The translations under genes were made by a program, and so were the position numbers. Below, in pieces: positions 46,274 to 59,900 of a DNA stretch of 64,000 bases. Origin of the DNA: Atrina japonica (lineage: Eukaryota > Mollusca > Bivalvia > Pterioida > Pinnidae); contig BROG01000926.1 in assembly GCA_030159075.1 (NCBI GenBank), positions 1 to 64,000 on the forward strand, in the 5' to 3' direction. How positions within the stretch are numbered: position 1 is the first letter of the stretch; each line of letters opens with the position of its first letter. The notes under the pieces were generated by a model. That model searched no databases and was not told the DNA's origin. It saw only the letters and a list, made by a program, of their open reading frames with translations.

Positions 46274-46302
<29 letters not shown>
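46274..46302 (+). repeat. (GT)n microsatellite
   Basis: About 14 GT units. Confidence 0.9.
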
Positions 46303-46307
<5 letters not shown>

Positions 46308-46373
46308 TTTGCTACACATGTCTATGCATTTTGGCCAAATATAAAATGTGGTATTCACTGGATGATGAAAAAT

Positions 46374-46640
46374 AACGAGAGGCCACAAAGGCCTTAAGGT
46401 ACCACCTGGTAAATTTAGTCAACTATGCAAAATAAGTCGAAAATGTCTAAAAGATGATAGAAAACATTTTCTATTTACTTACGTGCCTGTGACCTTGACT
46501 TTTAATCCCATGACATCGAAATTTTGTCAAAAGGATCCTTAGATAATCCCTAACAACTTTCTTATATATCTTTGTAAAAAAAAGTCAATCAGTTTTGAGT
46601 TATTAATCCATTTATATAAACCTGTACCCTTAACATTGGT
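46374..46640 (-). repeat. Dispersed repeat R4, minus orientation
   Basis: GGCCACAAAGGCCTTAAGGT, AAGTCGAAAATGTCTAAAAG and GACATCGAAATTTTGTCAAA are the inverse of blocks at 33840-34105. Confidence 0.6.
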
Positions 46641-46859
46641 ATCATCAGCTGGTCGCATATGGAAAAAAACCTTTTCCAATGCACTTGAGTCAGTTTTCAT
46701 CGCCCTCTACAAAGCACCTTAGTGTTACTCTCAATGTCTCAGAATCTTGCTGCAACACACACCAATATACGTCACGGAATGTTTAGACTAGTTCATCCGT
46801 ATATACATCACAATAATATCAAATCAAAATAGAATAAAAGATACCATACACAAGAGTTT

Positions 46860-49800
46860 ACAAATTTATAATTTATTTATTTTAATCAGAATTACACGCA
46901 TCCAGGTTTTCAAACATTCATACTTTGTAACTTATTTACAATTCTCTATATATATATCATGATATAAGGAAGGTCCCCTCAATAAATATATTTGAAAGCG
47001 AATAAGTACATCTCAGAACTTGTTATAACTTGGAGCAAAAATAAGCAAAAAAAGTTATAAAAAATCATGATCTTAACACCAAAATTACACAAACACCAAA
47101 AGTTAAATATAACCATAAGACCAATATAACAAAACCTGACGTCAAAGAAAACCTCAATGCCTGGCAGTTTATCATGTTTACAAAATTATAACACATGCAC
47201 ACGCAGGTGCAAAAAAAAAAAACTTTTGTAAATTTAACTTGTATTTTCCAACTTAAAACAAGTATTATATATGATCACGTGTTCCCTAACTCAAAAACCT
47301 CAATGTCAAGATTGAGCACTTACCACTGATACATGTATAACAAACACGGTCACTTTCGCCTGTCAATGTTATTCAGAGATTGTCTTGGGATAAATAGTAA
47401 TTATATTATGGACCTATTTTGTCTTGTTGTTTATTGAAAATTCTTGTATTGACCATGTTAAGTTGCAAGGTTTGGTTTTATATAAATTTTAAACTGTTCA
47501 ATGGACTTTGAGTTGAAATATAATGCATTCTAACAACATCATTATGTGAATGGTGGGCAACTACAAATCATTAACTAAAAACTTAACAGGACGGACGCAA
47601 AAACATTATGTTGCCACTGCCCCTTTTGCCAGGAGGAGGAATAGTGATAATAATAATTAATACTACACGTTGAAGTCTTGTATATCGGAAAGTTCATGGA
47701 ACTGGTGTTAAAGAAAATTTAAGCCTTATTTGAATTTCATCAAACAAGTTTTGGTAGACACTTAAAAAATATCTTTACTATAACATGTAGGCTATTTGTG
47801 ACTTGAAAAAATGTTTTCGAACTGTGTTACTTTATCTCTAAATTACGAAAATTTAGAAATTATACTATATTTAGAAATAATAATGTAGATGTGTTTAGAA
47901 TTAGACCATGTTTCCATATCGCTGATAGGAAAACCTTACATTGACATGATAATTCACTATACATAATGCAATTTAATAGTGTATTTAAACATCAGCAACA
48001 CAAATTTCAATGAATTGCAATACCATTAATATGGCACTTTACATCAATTAACATTTCCTCAATAAATGCTGTTTGTCATGGAGCTAACTCTAGTATTCAA
48101 TTCAGCGCCCTCTATCGTCGGAATATAACGACTGGTATCATTTATGTTATAATGGATCAAGATAACAAGACAGGTACATTTATTTTCAAGCAATATGAAA
48201 GTGATTGATTATAAAGAAGAAAGCAAGCAACTGTAATGTGGCAATGAGTAATAATCACGTATAAAAATACAACAAAAGCTCTCAGGTGACTGAGTCGCTC
48301 TCCTGGCAATACTTTGTTTCTTCAACATATTAAGAATAAATTTGAAAAAGTGTTAGATCTATAAATATACGAGGTATTTTTTTTAAGTTTTGGTGATCAA
48401 TAACATTTATCTTCAATCTCTAAGTGTAAATTTTCAAAATAAATACCAAAAACAAATTATCATAAGTACAAAACAAACAACACAGTTTAGAGGTCATGAC
48501 TACAATAAAGGAATGAAATGAAAAATTGGTCCTCAAGACTAATCTATAGATCACTTTCTGATGATCATTTCTGACAGTGTTTCTACAAACTCTTACAGTT
48601 TACAAATTAATATCAAAAGACAAAAACCATGATTGAGTGACCACACCTACCATCAGAGATCCAATCACATTTACGATCCTTCTAAATTATTAGTAGATCT
48701 TTAGGAATGATTTGTATTACAATTTTCTGAAATGATTGTGTTTCCATAGTTTGATCAATCACAGTTGGTCATGTACATGTTGAAATTGGCAAGTACAAGT
48801 ACTAATTATGTTTTTCAAAGATTATGTTGTTTTAATCCTGCTATCACATATTTTAAACAAAAAAGAATTTTGAGAGTATTGATGAGTTTATACACTTTCC
48901 ATACCTATGAATGGTGAGCACCCTTAACAGATTGAGCTGATAGAAATACAAACTGTCACCACAAAAGTCAAGATTAAATGAAAAATAAGTGTTGTCAGGC
49001 AAGCATTGAGCACTAAAAAATATTCTGAAATCTCACAGATGTCACATAACACAGTCAATCCTGAAACTAATGTTTAAGGAAACTAGTGAAATATCTTAAA
49101 CCTTGATGCCTATGTACATAGGCAATTAATGAGTAAAGTAAACCCTTACTATTTAGTGATGACTTTAAAAGTACAGAATATTAGCTAACTGGTAGGAGAT
49201 ATGATTGCATTGATTTGCTATAGTTACAATAAACAGATTAGTGATAAGTGATAACTGCAAATACGTATTAGATATCAATCGGTTCCATCAATCAATATCA
49301 TTTAAATATTGAAGAAAAAGTTCAAAAATAAAAAAGCTCATGAAACCTCTCTCCATTTATACAGATACCCACAAAACCACATGAACCAGTTTATAATGAA
49401 CAAAATGTAGGTTTTATGTTGAATGTAAATCAAGCATGCATTCTCTTTGTATTTACACCAACAGGAAAAGCAGACAAGCTGGGAATATACATGTACACCA
49501 ATGCTGAATCCATTTGATATATCAAATAAATGGTATTGGGTACTTACAGATATAAAATAATTTTTTAGGTTTGACCTATATATTCCGTATATTAATAAAT
49601 TGAGGAATAATAAAATATACAACAAAAATCCTTTGAAATATATGTCAGACTTTACCTATATACTCTGGGTATCAACAAATAGATTGAGGAACAATATACA
49701 ATTCCATATATTCTATATATAGCATCAAAAACATTATTCATTGTATTGTTAAAAAAACTGTATCCTAAATTAACAGGCACAGTTAACAAATAAATTATAT

Positions 49801-52800
49801 TGTACTGTACTAGACGCTTGTACGTTCCATGTTTAAATTATGTAAAACACATACAGAATTGTTTGTCTGAATGCTGTTTTGTACAATACTTATCAGTTAT
49901 AGAGTGGTGGCCAAGTCCAAATGGTAGAGAAAGAGAACGTGGTTATTATATATGTGACAAGAGACCACCGGCCTTCCGCAAATACATTGACACACTTTGT
50001 TAAAAAATCAGCTTATGTTCTTGCGGTATGCAAGTAATAACCAAAAACATGAAAATAAAATTTTGAACAAACTGATGACAAACTGTAAAACAGCATCTTT
50101 GTAGTACAGTAGATACAAAACTGTGTATCAAATTTATCAAAGTCAGGGTTTGAAGCAAAATACTGATAAAAAGGAAAGTGACAAAGAAAACGAACAAGAT
50201 TATTTATTTACATACATATCATAATAAAGTTTAAAAATAGAAAACAAAAATATCACATAACACTACAATATTTCACAAAAAAATATTAATAGGAAAACCC
50301 CATTTAAATCAATTTCTACATTGTTCTATTATGGATTTCATAATAATCTTTGCTGGGTATATTTCAAAGGCAATACAAACTCTAATACCATCAAATTAAA
50401 GAAAAATATAATGTGGAACATTTAATAACACATGGCAATTTAAATTAAAACCATCTGTAGAAATCTTTGTATCAAATATCTGAAATTTTGTTATTCGACT
50501 TTGGATATTTAGGACAGTCAATGTGTAAATATAAACAAAATACAGTGGAACCTGTCTTGAGAGATCATTGTCATAAAAGACCACCTGTCTTGTAAAACCA
50601 CATTTCAATGGCAGAATGGGTGATTTTTCTAAACAGATTCCACTTTACCAAAGTTTAATGTCCGCAAAAACAAATAATAATAATAATAAATGCTCAAGAT
50701 AATAGTTTCTGTTAACACGATTTCATCTTTTATTCAACTTGAATTTAAAAAAGATAAAAAGTTCTAAAATAAAAACTAGTCTGAGACAATGCTTGAAACA
50801 AAGTTGAAATGTATTGTGTAAACCATCCAACAGTAATTACTGTACTTTTAATGTTGAAATGGAAGTTTTGTACTTTACATTATCCATACAGAACTGTGGA
50901 ATTAGCACAATAAATGCCAGTAAATGTGCTCCAAAGTCAACAAATTCACTTAATACTCAAATTCAATACACCTTTTTATCTTATCTATATCATATTTATG
51001 ATTCAAAGATGAAAACACTCAGTATTTTAGCTGCAACTAGACAGTTTTATACACTTGTGGTATACAATTATAAATAAGGATGAAATTATTGCTCATTTCA
51101 TTAGTAAATTCATAAATTTTACCAAATGTTTTGATGTAAATGAAACATAACAATGTTTCACATTCAGTAACATTCAGAAGTTTTGCAAACAGCTAAATAG
51201 TTGATCTTAAGTATTGCGTAAATTTGATGACTTTGAGTCCATTATATAAATACGAAGATTAGAACACATTTAAACTATCTAGTGATTACTAAATCTCAAG
51301 ATCAGAGAGTGACAACAATTACGACAAGGAAATGTATGGCACTTATACTGGTGCATAGTGATAAGGTTATCTCAGTCAAACTTGTATTAAAGGCCACCTC
51401 AGTATAAAGGGTACCTGCCTATAAAGACCATTCAAATATAACCTTTGTTAACTTTAAAATGAATAAACCTCTTTCTTAAGGCCATCTGTCAATCATGATT
51501 AATTTTACCTGTTCCCTTGAGTGGCCTTAATAGAGAAGTTTGACTGTATTTATAATAAATAAAATCTATTTGTCGAAGAATATGATAACTTGTTTTCAAT
51601 TTGTATATTTGATATGTAACACAAAAATTTTGAATATCCAGCACTTATTAACAACTCAGCAAGATTTATAAAAATTATATTCAATCTGATACTAAGACCT
51701 TAGCTTCATTTCAGTTTTGAGATTGGAAATGTAGAAGCTTTCACTTTACACAAGAGAGAAAGAGATTTAACAGAGATCAACAAAAATCATTTGTAAATAT
51801 ACACCCACACAGGTATACATGCACAGATCTTTTAACAAAATAACACTGCATATAGTTGTGAACACAAGATATTGTAAATATTACCTATATTATTAATGAC
51901 AGGGAAAAATCAATTTTTAATCACCATTTAAAAGACGCCTGTCATTCTTCTCTCCTTTCAACAAATATGGAAAGTTAATATTTAATTGGGAGTAGTAATT
52001 TTCATAAATTGTAAGAAAAATCTTACTTTGTTTTTTGTTCTTTTTTAAAAAAAAATCACCTGAAAACAGACCAATATCTGTTCTATGTCCATTTTAAAGA
52101 TGCCCATCTAAATAATTTCTAAAATTTGACACAGTTTAAGATGCTTTGCAAGCTTTTCTCTACATATAAAACTTAGTGAAGCAACACCTTTAGCCAAATA
52201 AAATGATGTATCTAATAAAACCTTTCAACATTTCACTGGAGATCAGAACCGTTAATGTTATACACAAACATATACCTATAAAAAAAAGGCTTCCTGGATA
52301 CCATAAAAATTAATTAACCCACTTGATTTTTAATTAATAATTAATTAAAATTCATCAATGTTAGATATCACCTGTTTCAATGAAAGGATAGATTATTGCA
52401 TTCTTGTCTGAGAGAGAGAGGAGGGAGGGAGGGAGGGAGGGAGAGAGAGAGTGTGTGTGTGTGTGTTAATCAAATGTAATTAAGTACAAGGCTCAGATGG
52501 TCATACTACCTGTCCTGGTCATTTATATTACTGCAACTTTGCGTAAAAATTTCTTACATAATTCTCTATGAAATTCAGAAATTCCATATGCACTTGTTCA
52601 CTTATCAGTTTTTAAGTACTTGATCTATTTTTACACATCATCATGATACAGTTGAATCTGTGTTGAAAGACTGCTGTCATGAAAGAGCACCTGTCTTGTG
52701 ACACCACACAATGAAAATCATTCAATTAAAAATCCTTTATATAAAACTCTTATGAGAGACAAACTGTCTTCAGAGACCTCATTTCTGTATTACCTTTCAC

Positions 52801-53706
52801 ACATTTGCATTTGCAAATAGCACATTTCAAATTCAACTAACTTACTTGATCATTTAAATTTCTTAACATTTTTTCACAACAGCATGATACATTATTATGC
52901 GATACACTTGTTGATAAATAAAGAATCTGAAAACGGTGATTTTCAGATTGGCTGTCATCAATAGACCTTTTTGAGTTATCCTGTTCCCTTCACTGTGTGT
53001 GATTATAGTATACAGTTTCAAAGAAAAAAATAGGGCAGTATCACTTCCGGTTAAGCAGGACCCAGAACACATGTAAGTAGTTATTGTTTATATGATCTGA
53101 AATAATGATATCATGCAGAGATAGGTGCCAGATTTGAAAAACAGCCAAACAGAAAGTGATGGCACCTGTCATCTTTACAAGGATAAATATTTGTCTAAAC
53201 TTTATTCCTCAAAGATGAATTGAAACAAGATATCAATGTAAATACTACAAAACCAGGAGTGACCTTGCCCGACTTTAAGAAAGTCACAGAATTGGTGTAA
53301 AAACTATTTGGACAAAAACTGAATGGAATGGAACAACTAGAAAAGGTCTATTGTAATACACTGTAATACAATATAAATATTTTGGTGAATGTTTTGTGTC
53401 TATCCTTTCACCCCTATGTATTCATTATAGACATACCAATATTGATATCATGGAACAGTCCATTGTGTTCAAAAGTTTGCATCATATGTTTAACAATGTA
53501 GACAAAATCCACAACTCTTACAAATGAAACTCACATTCTTTTTAATGTACAAATCACAGAAATGCCACATTTGTTCATGCTTTTTTTGTCTTTTTCATAA
53601 GTGCAATAATAATTTATATTTCTCGTAATCTGCAGTCATCTTTAATTAATTAATTTATTTATTTATTTTTTGAGATTTCTTGGACATGGAATGGTTTGTC
53701 ACTTGA
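46860..53706 (-). other. SINE/R1-free interval, possible long 3' UTR of gene C
   Basis: No coding region is seen in these 6.8 kb on either strand. R1, R2, R4 and the SINE are absent, in contrast to the rest of the window. Copies of a short element with CAGTGGAACCTGTCTTGAGA lie near 50540, 52640 and 51395. Minus-strand AATAAA signals occur at the far edge (46881-46872). It directly follows the gene C stop on the same strand, so an extended 3' UTR is one explanation. A plain intergenic region is the alternative. Confidence 0.35.
52411..52466 (+). repeat. (GA)n(GGGA)n(GT)n compound microsatellite
   Basis: Purine tract of AG and GGGA units followed by GT repeats. A polypurine run of this kind can form triplex DNA. 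Confidence 0.9.
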
Positions 53707-53889
53707 TCATGCTAGGATATCCTCATCACTATCGTCATGATACGAATCAACTGTTTTATTGTTGTCGTTACTACTGAGTATATTAACTTCATCATTATCT
53801 GCTTCCACTGACCCTTGAAGGCCAAGGTCATCTGCCGATATTGAATGTAAGAGTTCATCATCATATTCATCACCATCTGCTTGTGGTAA
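53707..53889 (-). CDS. igf2r-like: Gene C last exon: acidic tail with sorting signal
   Basis: Phase 0 start LPQADGDEYDDELLHS; contains further acidic clusters and DDELL, itself of DxxLL form, then SVEADNDEVN and the C-terminal HDDSDEDILA with TGA. Acceptor CATTTTAAG lies about 20 bases from a TA microsatellite. Confidence 0.88.
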   Translation of the reverse strand, partial: LPQADGDEYDDELLHSISADDLGLQGSVEADNDEVNILSSNDNNKTVDSYHDDSDEDILA

Positions 53890-53907
53890 CTTAAAATGAA
53901 AAAGAAA

Positions 53908-53945
<38 letters not shown>

Positions 53946-56900
53946 TGAAGCGCGCTACCGACTGAGCCAGGCCGGCTCTTGAGAGTGGTTCAACAACACA
54001 AATTATAATGATATTCAATATTTAAATCATGTTACAAGCAGATTGTACAAATACAGTCAACATGATACAGAGATTTATTTTAGTCTTACACATTTTAACC
54101 CTTAGAACCCTGGCCACCGGAAATGAGTTGTTAACCCACCCTGGGCTCCTGGATAGAAATACCAAAACTTCATATCTCTATCATTTCTTTTGTTTTTTGT
54201 TTGGAAATTGATTATTACGATAAATCGCTAATTTCATGATTATCTAAAGAGTTATCCAAATCTTATTCCCATTCAAAATCACTTTATCCGAATTCATTGT
54301 TACCCAGACTTTCCTCGTCATCACCAGGACCCAGTTGTTCATCTATTGGTTAAATTCTAACCCTCAGATTAAATTCTGTTACTCAATAATTGGTTAAATT
54401 TAACTTTGGTTAAACCATCAGTTAAATACAGAAAGTACAGCAAAATTTTGAGACTCTATTATTTATTGTAACCAATTAAGTGTTATTATTTCAAAATGGC
54501 TGAAAGATTGGCACTGTTATCAAAATTACTCAGAGGTTTTATAACCCTGGGTTACCACATTTAACCTAGGAATGGTTAAATATAACCAAAAGATGAAAAC
54601 TGGGTCCAGTTTGAGAACTTGATCAGCTGTTAACACGATTGAGTGCCTTTTGCTCATAATGTTAAGCCAAGTTACCGAGCAATATTTCTAAAAATGTTCT
54701 ACATTTTCACCGGAAGCATGAAGTATCAAATATAAGATGTTACAGGAGCTCTGATTGGTCAGTGAAAGCTAAATAGCAAAACAGCTTCCTGACTGGAAAA
54801 TCGGCCACAAGGGTATACAAGCGTTTATAGCCGGTTTTCCAGCTTAAAGAGTTCAAAGGGTTAAGTATTTCCTTGGCATGAGTTTCAAGATCTCATATCA
54901 AATACTGTAGAATTTGAAAATTTCGTTGGGATTTTATTACATTTATTTCATAGTGTAGTATTTAAATATGATTTCTGAAATATGGCAACCACGATTATTG
55001 AAGAAAACAAAAACAACACCAAAATCTTATAAAATGACTTGACCACTTACTGATGCGTAGTTATACGTTGTGTCACTTCTTTGTACCAAATTTCTTATTC
55101 TTGTAGCAAAGGCAGCTCTAAAATGTAACAAAACAACCATATGAATTGTCAATGAAACAGTACACATAGTCTAGAGAAACTGACAAAGCTAAAAAACAAC
55201 CAAATGAATTGTCAATGAAACAGTACACATAGTCTAGAGAAACTGACAAAGCTAAAAAACAACCAAATGAATTGTCAATGAAACAGTACACATAGTCTAG
55301 AGAAATTGACAAAGCTAAAAAACAACCAAATGAATTGTCAATGAAACAGTACACATAGTCTAGAGAAATTGACAAAGCTAAAAATTTATTTTATTTTCAC
55401 AAGAGTCTAAATTATCATTATCTCAATGACTTTCCATGATTTAACTATTGTGTAATTATGTGATAAAAACAACAAAATGGGCTTAAATCTTAATGTTCTC
55501 ATACCTTCTTTCCTTCTTGTGAAATACTATCAACAGAACACATATTATAATGGCTGACATAAACACTGATACTATGGCAACAACAGTGCCAGGTTTAGTT
55601 CCTCCACTTTTGGTCCCACTCAAAGAATTGGCACTACCACTTGATGGACTTGGTGCAACTCTGTAAGTGAAAACAACACAAATGGCATGAAACAAAATTC
55701 TTCACAAATTGTCTTGTGTACAGATAAAATCTCATTTTTGTCTTAATTTTTTTGGGGGGGATGTTGAACACTAAACTGTCAATCATGAAATAAGATCTAT
55801 AAAAGGCCTATAACTTGACAATTTTGCTGCACTTTATCTATAATTCAAAAAGCGTCTTAAGACAGCATAAGGAATTCACAGCATCTTAACAGTATAAGGA
55901 ATTCATTATTTTAAGACAGTATTAGGAATTCAATGTCTTTGCACAATTTAAAGAATTCACAAAGCATTTTTAGACAGTATAAAAAACTCACAAAGTGTCT
56001 TAAGATTGTATAAGAAATTCACAGCATCTTACGACAGTGTAAGAATTCAGTGTCTTAAGACAGTATAAGGAATTCACTGCATCTTAAGACAGTATAAGGA
56101 ATTCCCAGCATCTTAAGACAGTATAAGAATTCAGTGTCTTAAGACAGTATAAGGAATTCCCAGCATCTTAAGACAGTATAAGAATTCAGTGTCTTAAGAC
56201 AGTATAAGGAATTCCCAGCATCTTAAGACAGTGTAAGAATTCAGTGTCTTAAGACAGTATAAGGAATTCACTGCATCTTAAGACAGTATAAGGAATTCCC
56301 AGCATCTTAAGACAGTATAAGAATTCAGTGTCCTAAGACACTATAAGGAATTCACAGCATCTTAAGACAGTATAAGAATTCAGTGTCCTAAGACAGTATA
56401 AGGAATTCCCAGCATCTTAAGACAATATAAGGAATTCCCAGCATCTTAAGACAATATAAGGAATTAAGTGTCCTAAGACAGTATAAGGAATTCACAGCAT
56501 CTTAAGACAGTGTAAGAATTCAGTGTCTTAAGGCAGTATAAGGAATTCACTGCATCTTAAGACAGTATAAGAATTTACTGTCTTAAGACAGTATAAGGAA
56601 TTCACAGCATCTAAAGACAGTATAGGAATTAAGTGTCCTAAGACAGTATAAGGAATTCACAGCATCTAAAGACAGTATAGGAATTAAGTGTCTTAAGACA
56701 GTATAAGGAATTCACAGCATCTAAAGACAGTATAGGAATTAAGTGTCCTAAGACAGTATAAGGAATTCACATTATCTTAAGACAGTATAGGAATTAAGTG
56801 TCCTAAGACAGTATAAGGAATTCACAGCATCTAAAGACAGTATAGGAATTAAGTGTCCTAAGACAGTATAAGGAATTCACAGCATCTAAAGACAGTATAG

Positions 56901-59900
56901 GAATTAAGTGTCCTAAGACAGTATAAGGAATTCACATTATCTTAAGACAGTATAGGAATTAAGTGTCCTAAGACAGTATAAGGAATTCACAGCATCTTAA
57001 GACAGTATAAGAATTCAGTCTCCTAAGACAGTGTAAGAATTCATAAATCATCTTGTGCATATTAAGCGGAGATGCAAGTTTTAAAACAACACTATGGTTG
57101 ATATATATCGACAGTTATTTGCAGTCATGAAAACATCTTTAAATACAAAAAATTATGAGTAAACTCTTAGCAAAGAACTCATTTAGAGACTTTTCTAACA
57201 ACTGTTTTATCCAGATGGAATTTAGCATACGCATATTTAATAATAATGAGTCTAGTAGTCAACAAAATACAGTGAAACCTTTATTATAATACCACCAAAC
57301 TGACTGACTCAAAGTGGTTTGATTAGTGAGGTGTTACAGTTGAACCTCCCTAATAAGACCACTGAACTGACTGACTCAAAGTGGTTTGATTAGTGAGGTG
57401 TTACAGTGGAACCTCCCTAATAAAACCACTGAACTGTCCGACTCAAAGTGGTCTGATTAGTGAGGTGTTACAGTGGAACCTCGCTAATAAGACCACCAAT
57501 AGAGAGGTCAATGGATTTTTAAAAATTATTGATAGTGGTATAATTTTGTTTTATTTAAAACAATCTTTCAATATGAAAGAAAATGATACCTCATTTGTTA
57601 AAATTGGTCAAGTAGTTTTCATACAGTGGCAATTTAAAATTTCAGAATCTGCCATTTTACTTCAAAATTAGCCGAAATTGGCAGTTTTGTGCATTTTCAA
57701 ACCCAAACAAAAAACAACAACTGATATTCAAGCAGGCTAATTATTCACTAACTTTATAAATACTTGCTATTCAACAACTTAGATAAAATCCAGGACCAAC
57801 AAAACATCGCAAATATTTTTTTGACCTATCAAAAGTTAGCCATCATTCAATTTCAGCAGTAACAGCACAAATAGCAGATGGACCAGCACTTCAGTTGTTC
57901 AATATTTTTTATCTCCAGACTGGTCCATGGTGGGGAGTTTTTAACAATTGTTTTATATACAATTACATTAATAATACATATTCATGAATTTTATTTCAAT
58001 TAGTGACATGTTTACTTCTGCTTTAATTATTACTCAAGACAGGCTGAAAAAAATTGTAGACATGTATGGCCGGTCGTGTATTACCTACTCATGTACTGCT
58101 TGCTATACAGAGCTACAAAACCACAGTTCATGTTCAACTTTTCACTCGGAAACCTGTCTCCATTCTATTTTTACATTCGAGAATTCTCAAAATATATGAA
58201 TTATTTACAGTTTGACCGAAATTGGACATACAGTATACGGTTTTGCAAGGAGTTTTATTCATGAAAAATAGCAACATATTACGATATGAATGTCAACTAA
58301 CCAGTAACCGTGTCTGACGTCAGTGGCTCTTCTATGTTTACATTAAAATGAGGGACTTGTTCTCAAATTCAACTAATCGTGTAGTTTTCGCCTCAAATAG
58401 ATATATGTTCCTGCCTCAATATTGGTGTAAAAATTTGCATGAAGAAACTATACTCTCTAAATTAACAGGAAATCATTGGCAATTTACAAATTTTAAAAAT
58501 AATCCTGTATTTCTAGATCATCAAACTTTTTGTTTTGATATTTTACCTTGATCAAAGCAGAAATCGGAAGTTTGCCAACCAGTACTGGCAAAATCAAAAT
58601 CCTAATTTTCATTGGATGGTAAAATTATCATTGTATGACATCAAGAACATGTTCTATTTTAGGCTCAAAGATGAGCTATGATGGGATTTGTCGGTGCCGC
58701 GAAGCTGAAAATCACGTCAGGTATTGACAGCGTTTGTATTAAAATTCTGATATTTACTACGTAAGGCAACAGATAAATGATCAGAAATAAAAAGAATAAT
58801 GTTTAATTAATATATTTATCAAACTTAAATTGTGTATACTCCAAAATTACGATTGCAATATCATGAACAAAATCGGCCTCAACACACTATTCTACATACG
58901 GATAATAACATGACGGACAACAGCATCAACTATTGGCCTCTCTACCATCAAACTGATTGACTCAAAGTGGTCTGATTAACAAGGTGGCCTCTACAGAGAG
59001 GGTATGGACAGGCTTAATATTCAAAAGCCTTGATATTAAGTGTCTTAAAGGTGAGGTGGTCTATAGACAAAGTTCCACTTTATATACATGCATGATGTAT
59101 TTGTTTATCAGTCATGAATTTATCAAAAAATAATAATTACTAATTTAAAATATTACCTTCAGTGATCAATTCTTACAGGTATTTTTCATTTAAAATATTT
59201 ACACAGGAGGTTTTAACCACATACATTTCTTATGTAGAAAGTTTTAAGACATAAAATACTCACACGTTAGGTTTCAAACATGCAACTGGCGTTTCCCATA
59301 TAAAAAGATACATACAATCCTGAGATTCATACATGAAGAAGGGCTTTGACTGAAAATACAAACAAGAAATGGTAAGATTGTCTTTTGAAATACATATTTC
59401 TCTTCTGATTTTATCTTGATTTATACTTTTTGTCACACAAATGCAAACACACTGTAACACACTCAGTAACACACACACTATCTCTCTCTCTCTCTTTCTC
59501 CCTCTCTCTCCATCCCCTGGGCCTTACATTTTATATTTTTCAATGCAGCATTAATCCTTTCAACCCTCCAGACCATAGCAGACTAGTCTAGTACAACAGA
59601 AATAGAATACCTTAAAAATACTTGAGTTTGTTCCAAAGCTTTATTTAAAAGATTTGATTACTGATCTGTTCTAATCTATCATTACAAGGTGCTCTTTCAA
59701 ATTGTAAGTTAGTCTGGTAAAATTTTTATTTTTGCATATACTGCATACCTACCTGATACAATTAACAAGTTCAGCAAACACATTTAGTACCTACCTGATA
59801 CAGGTAACAAGTTCAGTAAACACATTTAGTGCCTACCTGATACAGGTAACAAGTTCAGCAAACATATTTAGTACCTACCTGATACAGGTAACACATTTAG

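Noticed and set aside
53943..53992. Possible tRNA gene on the minus strand
   Set aside because: D-arm half only, no anticodon arm or B box, followed by (TA)n.
56030..57040. Second CRISPR-like periodic array
   Set aside because: Dimeric minisatellite in an intron; no spacers and no cas genes.
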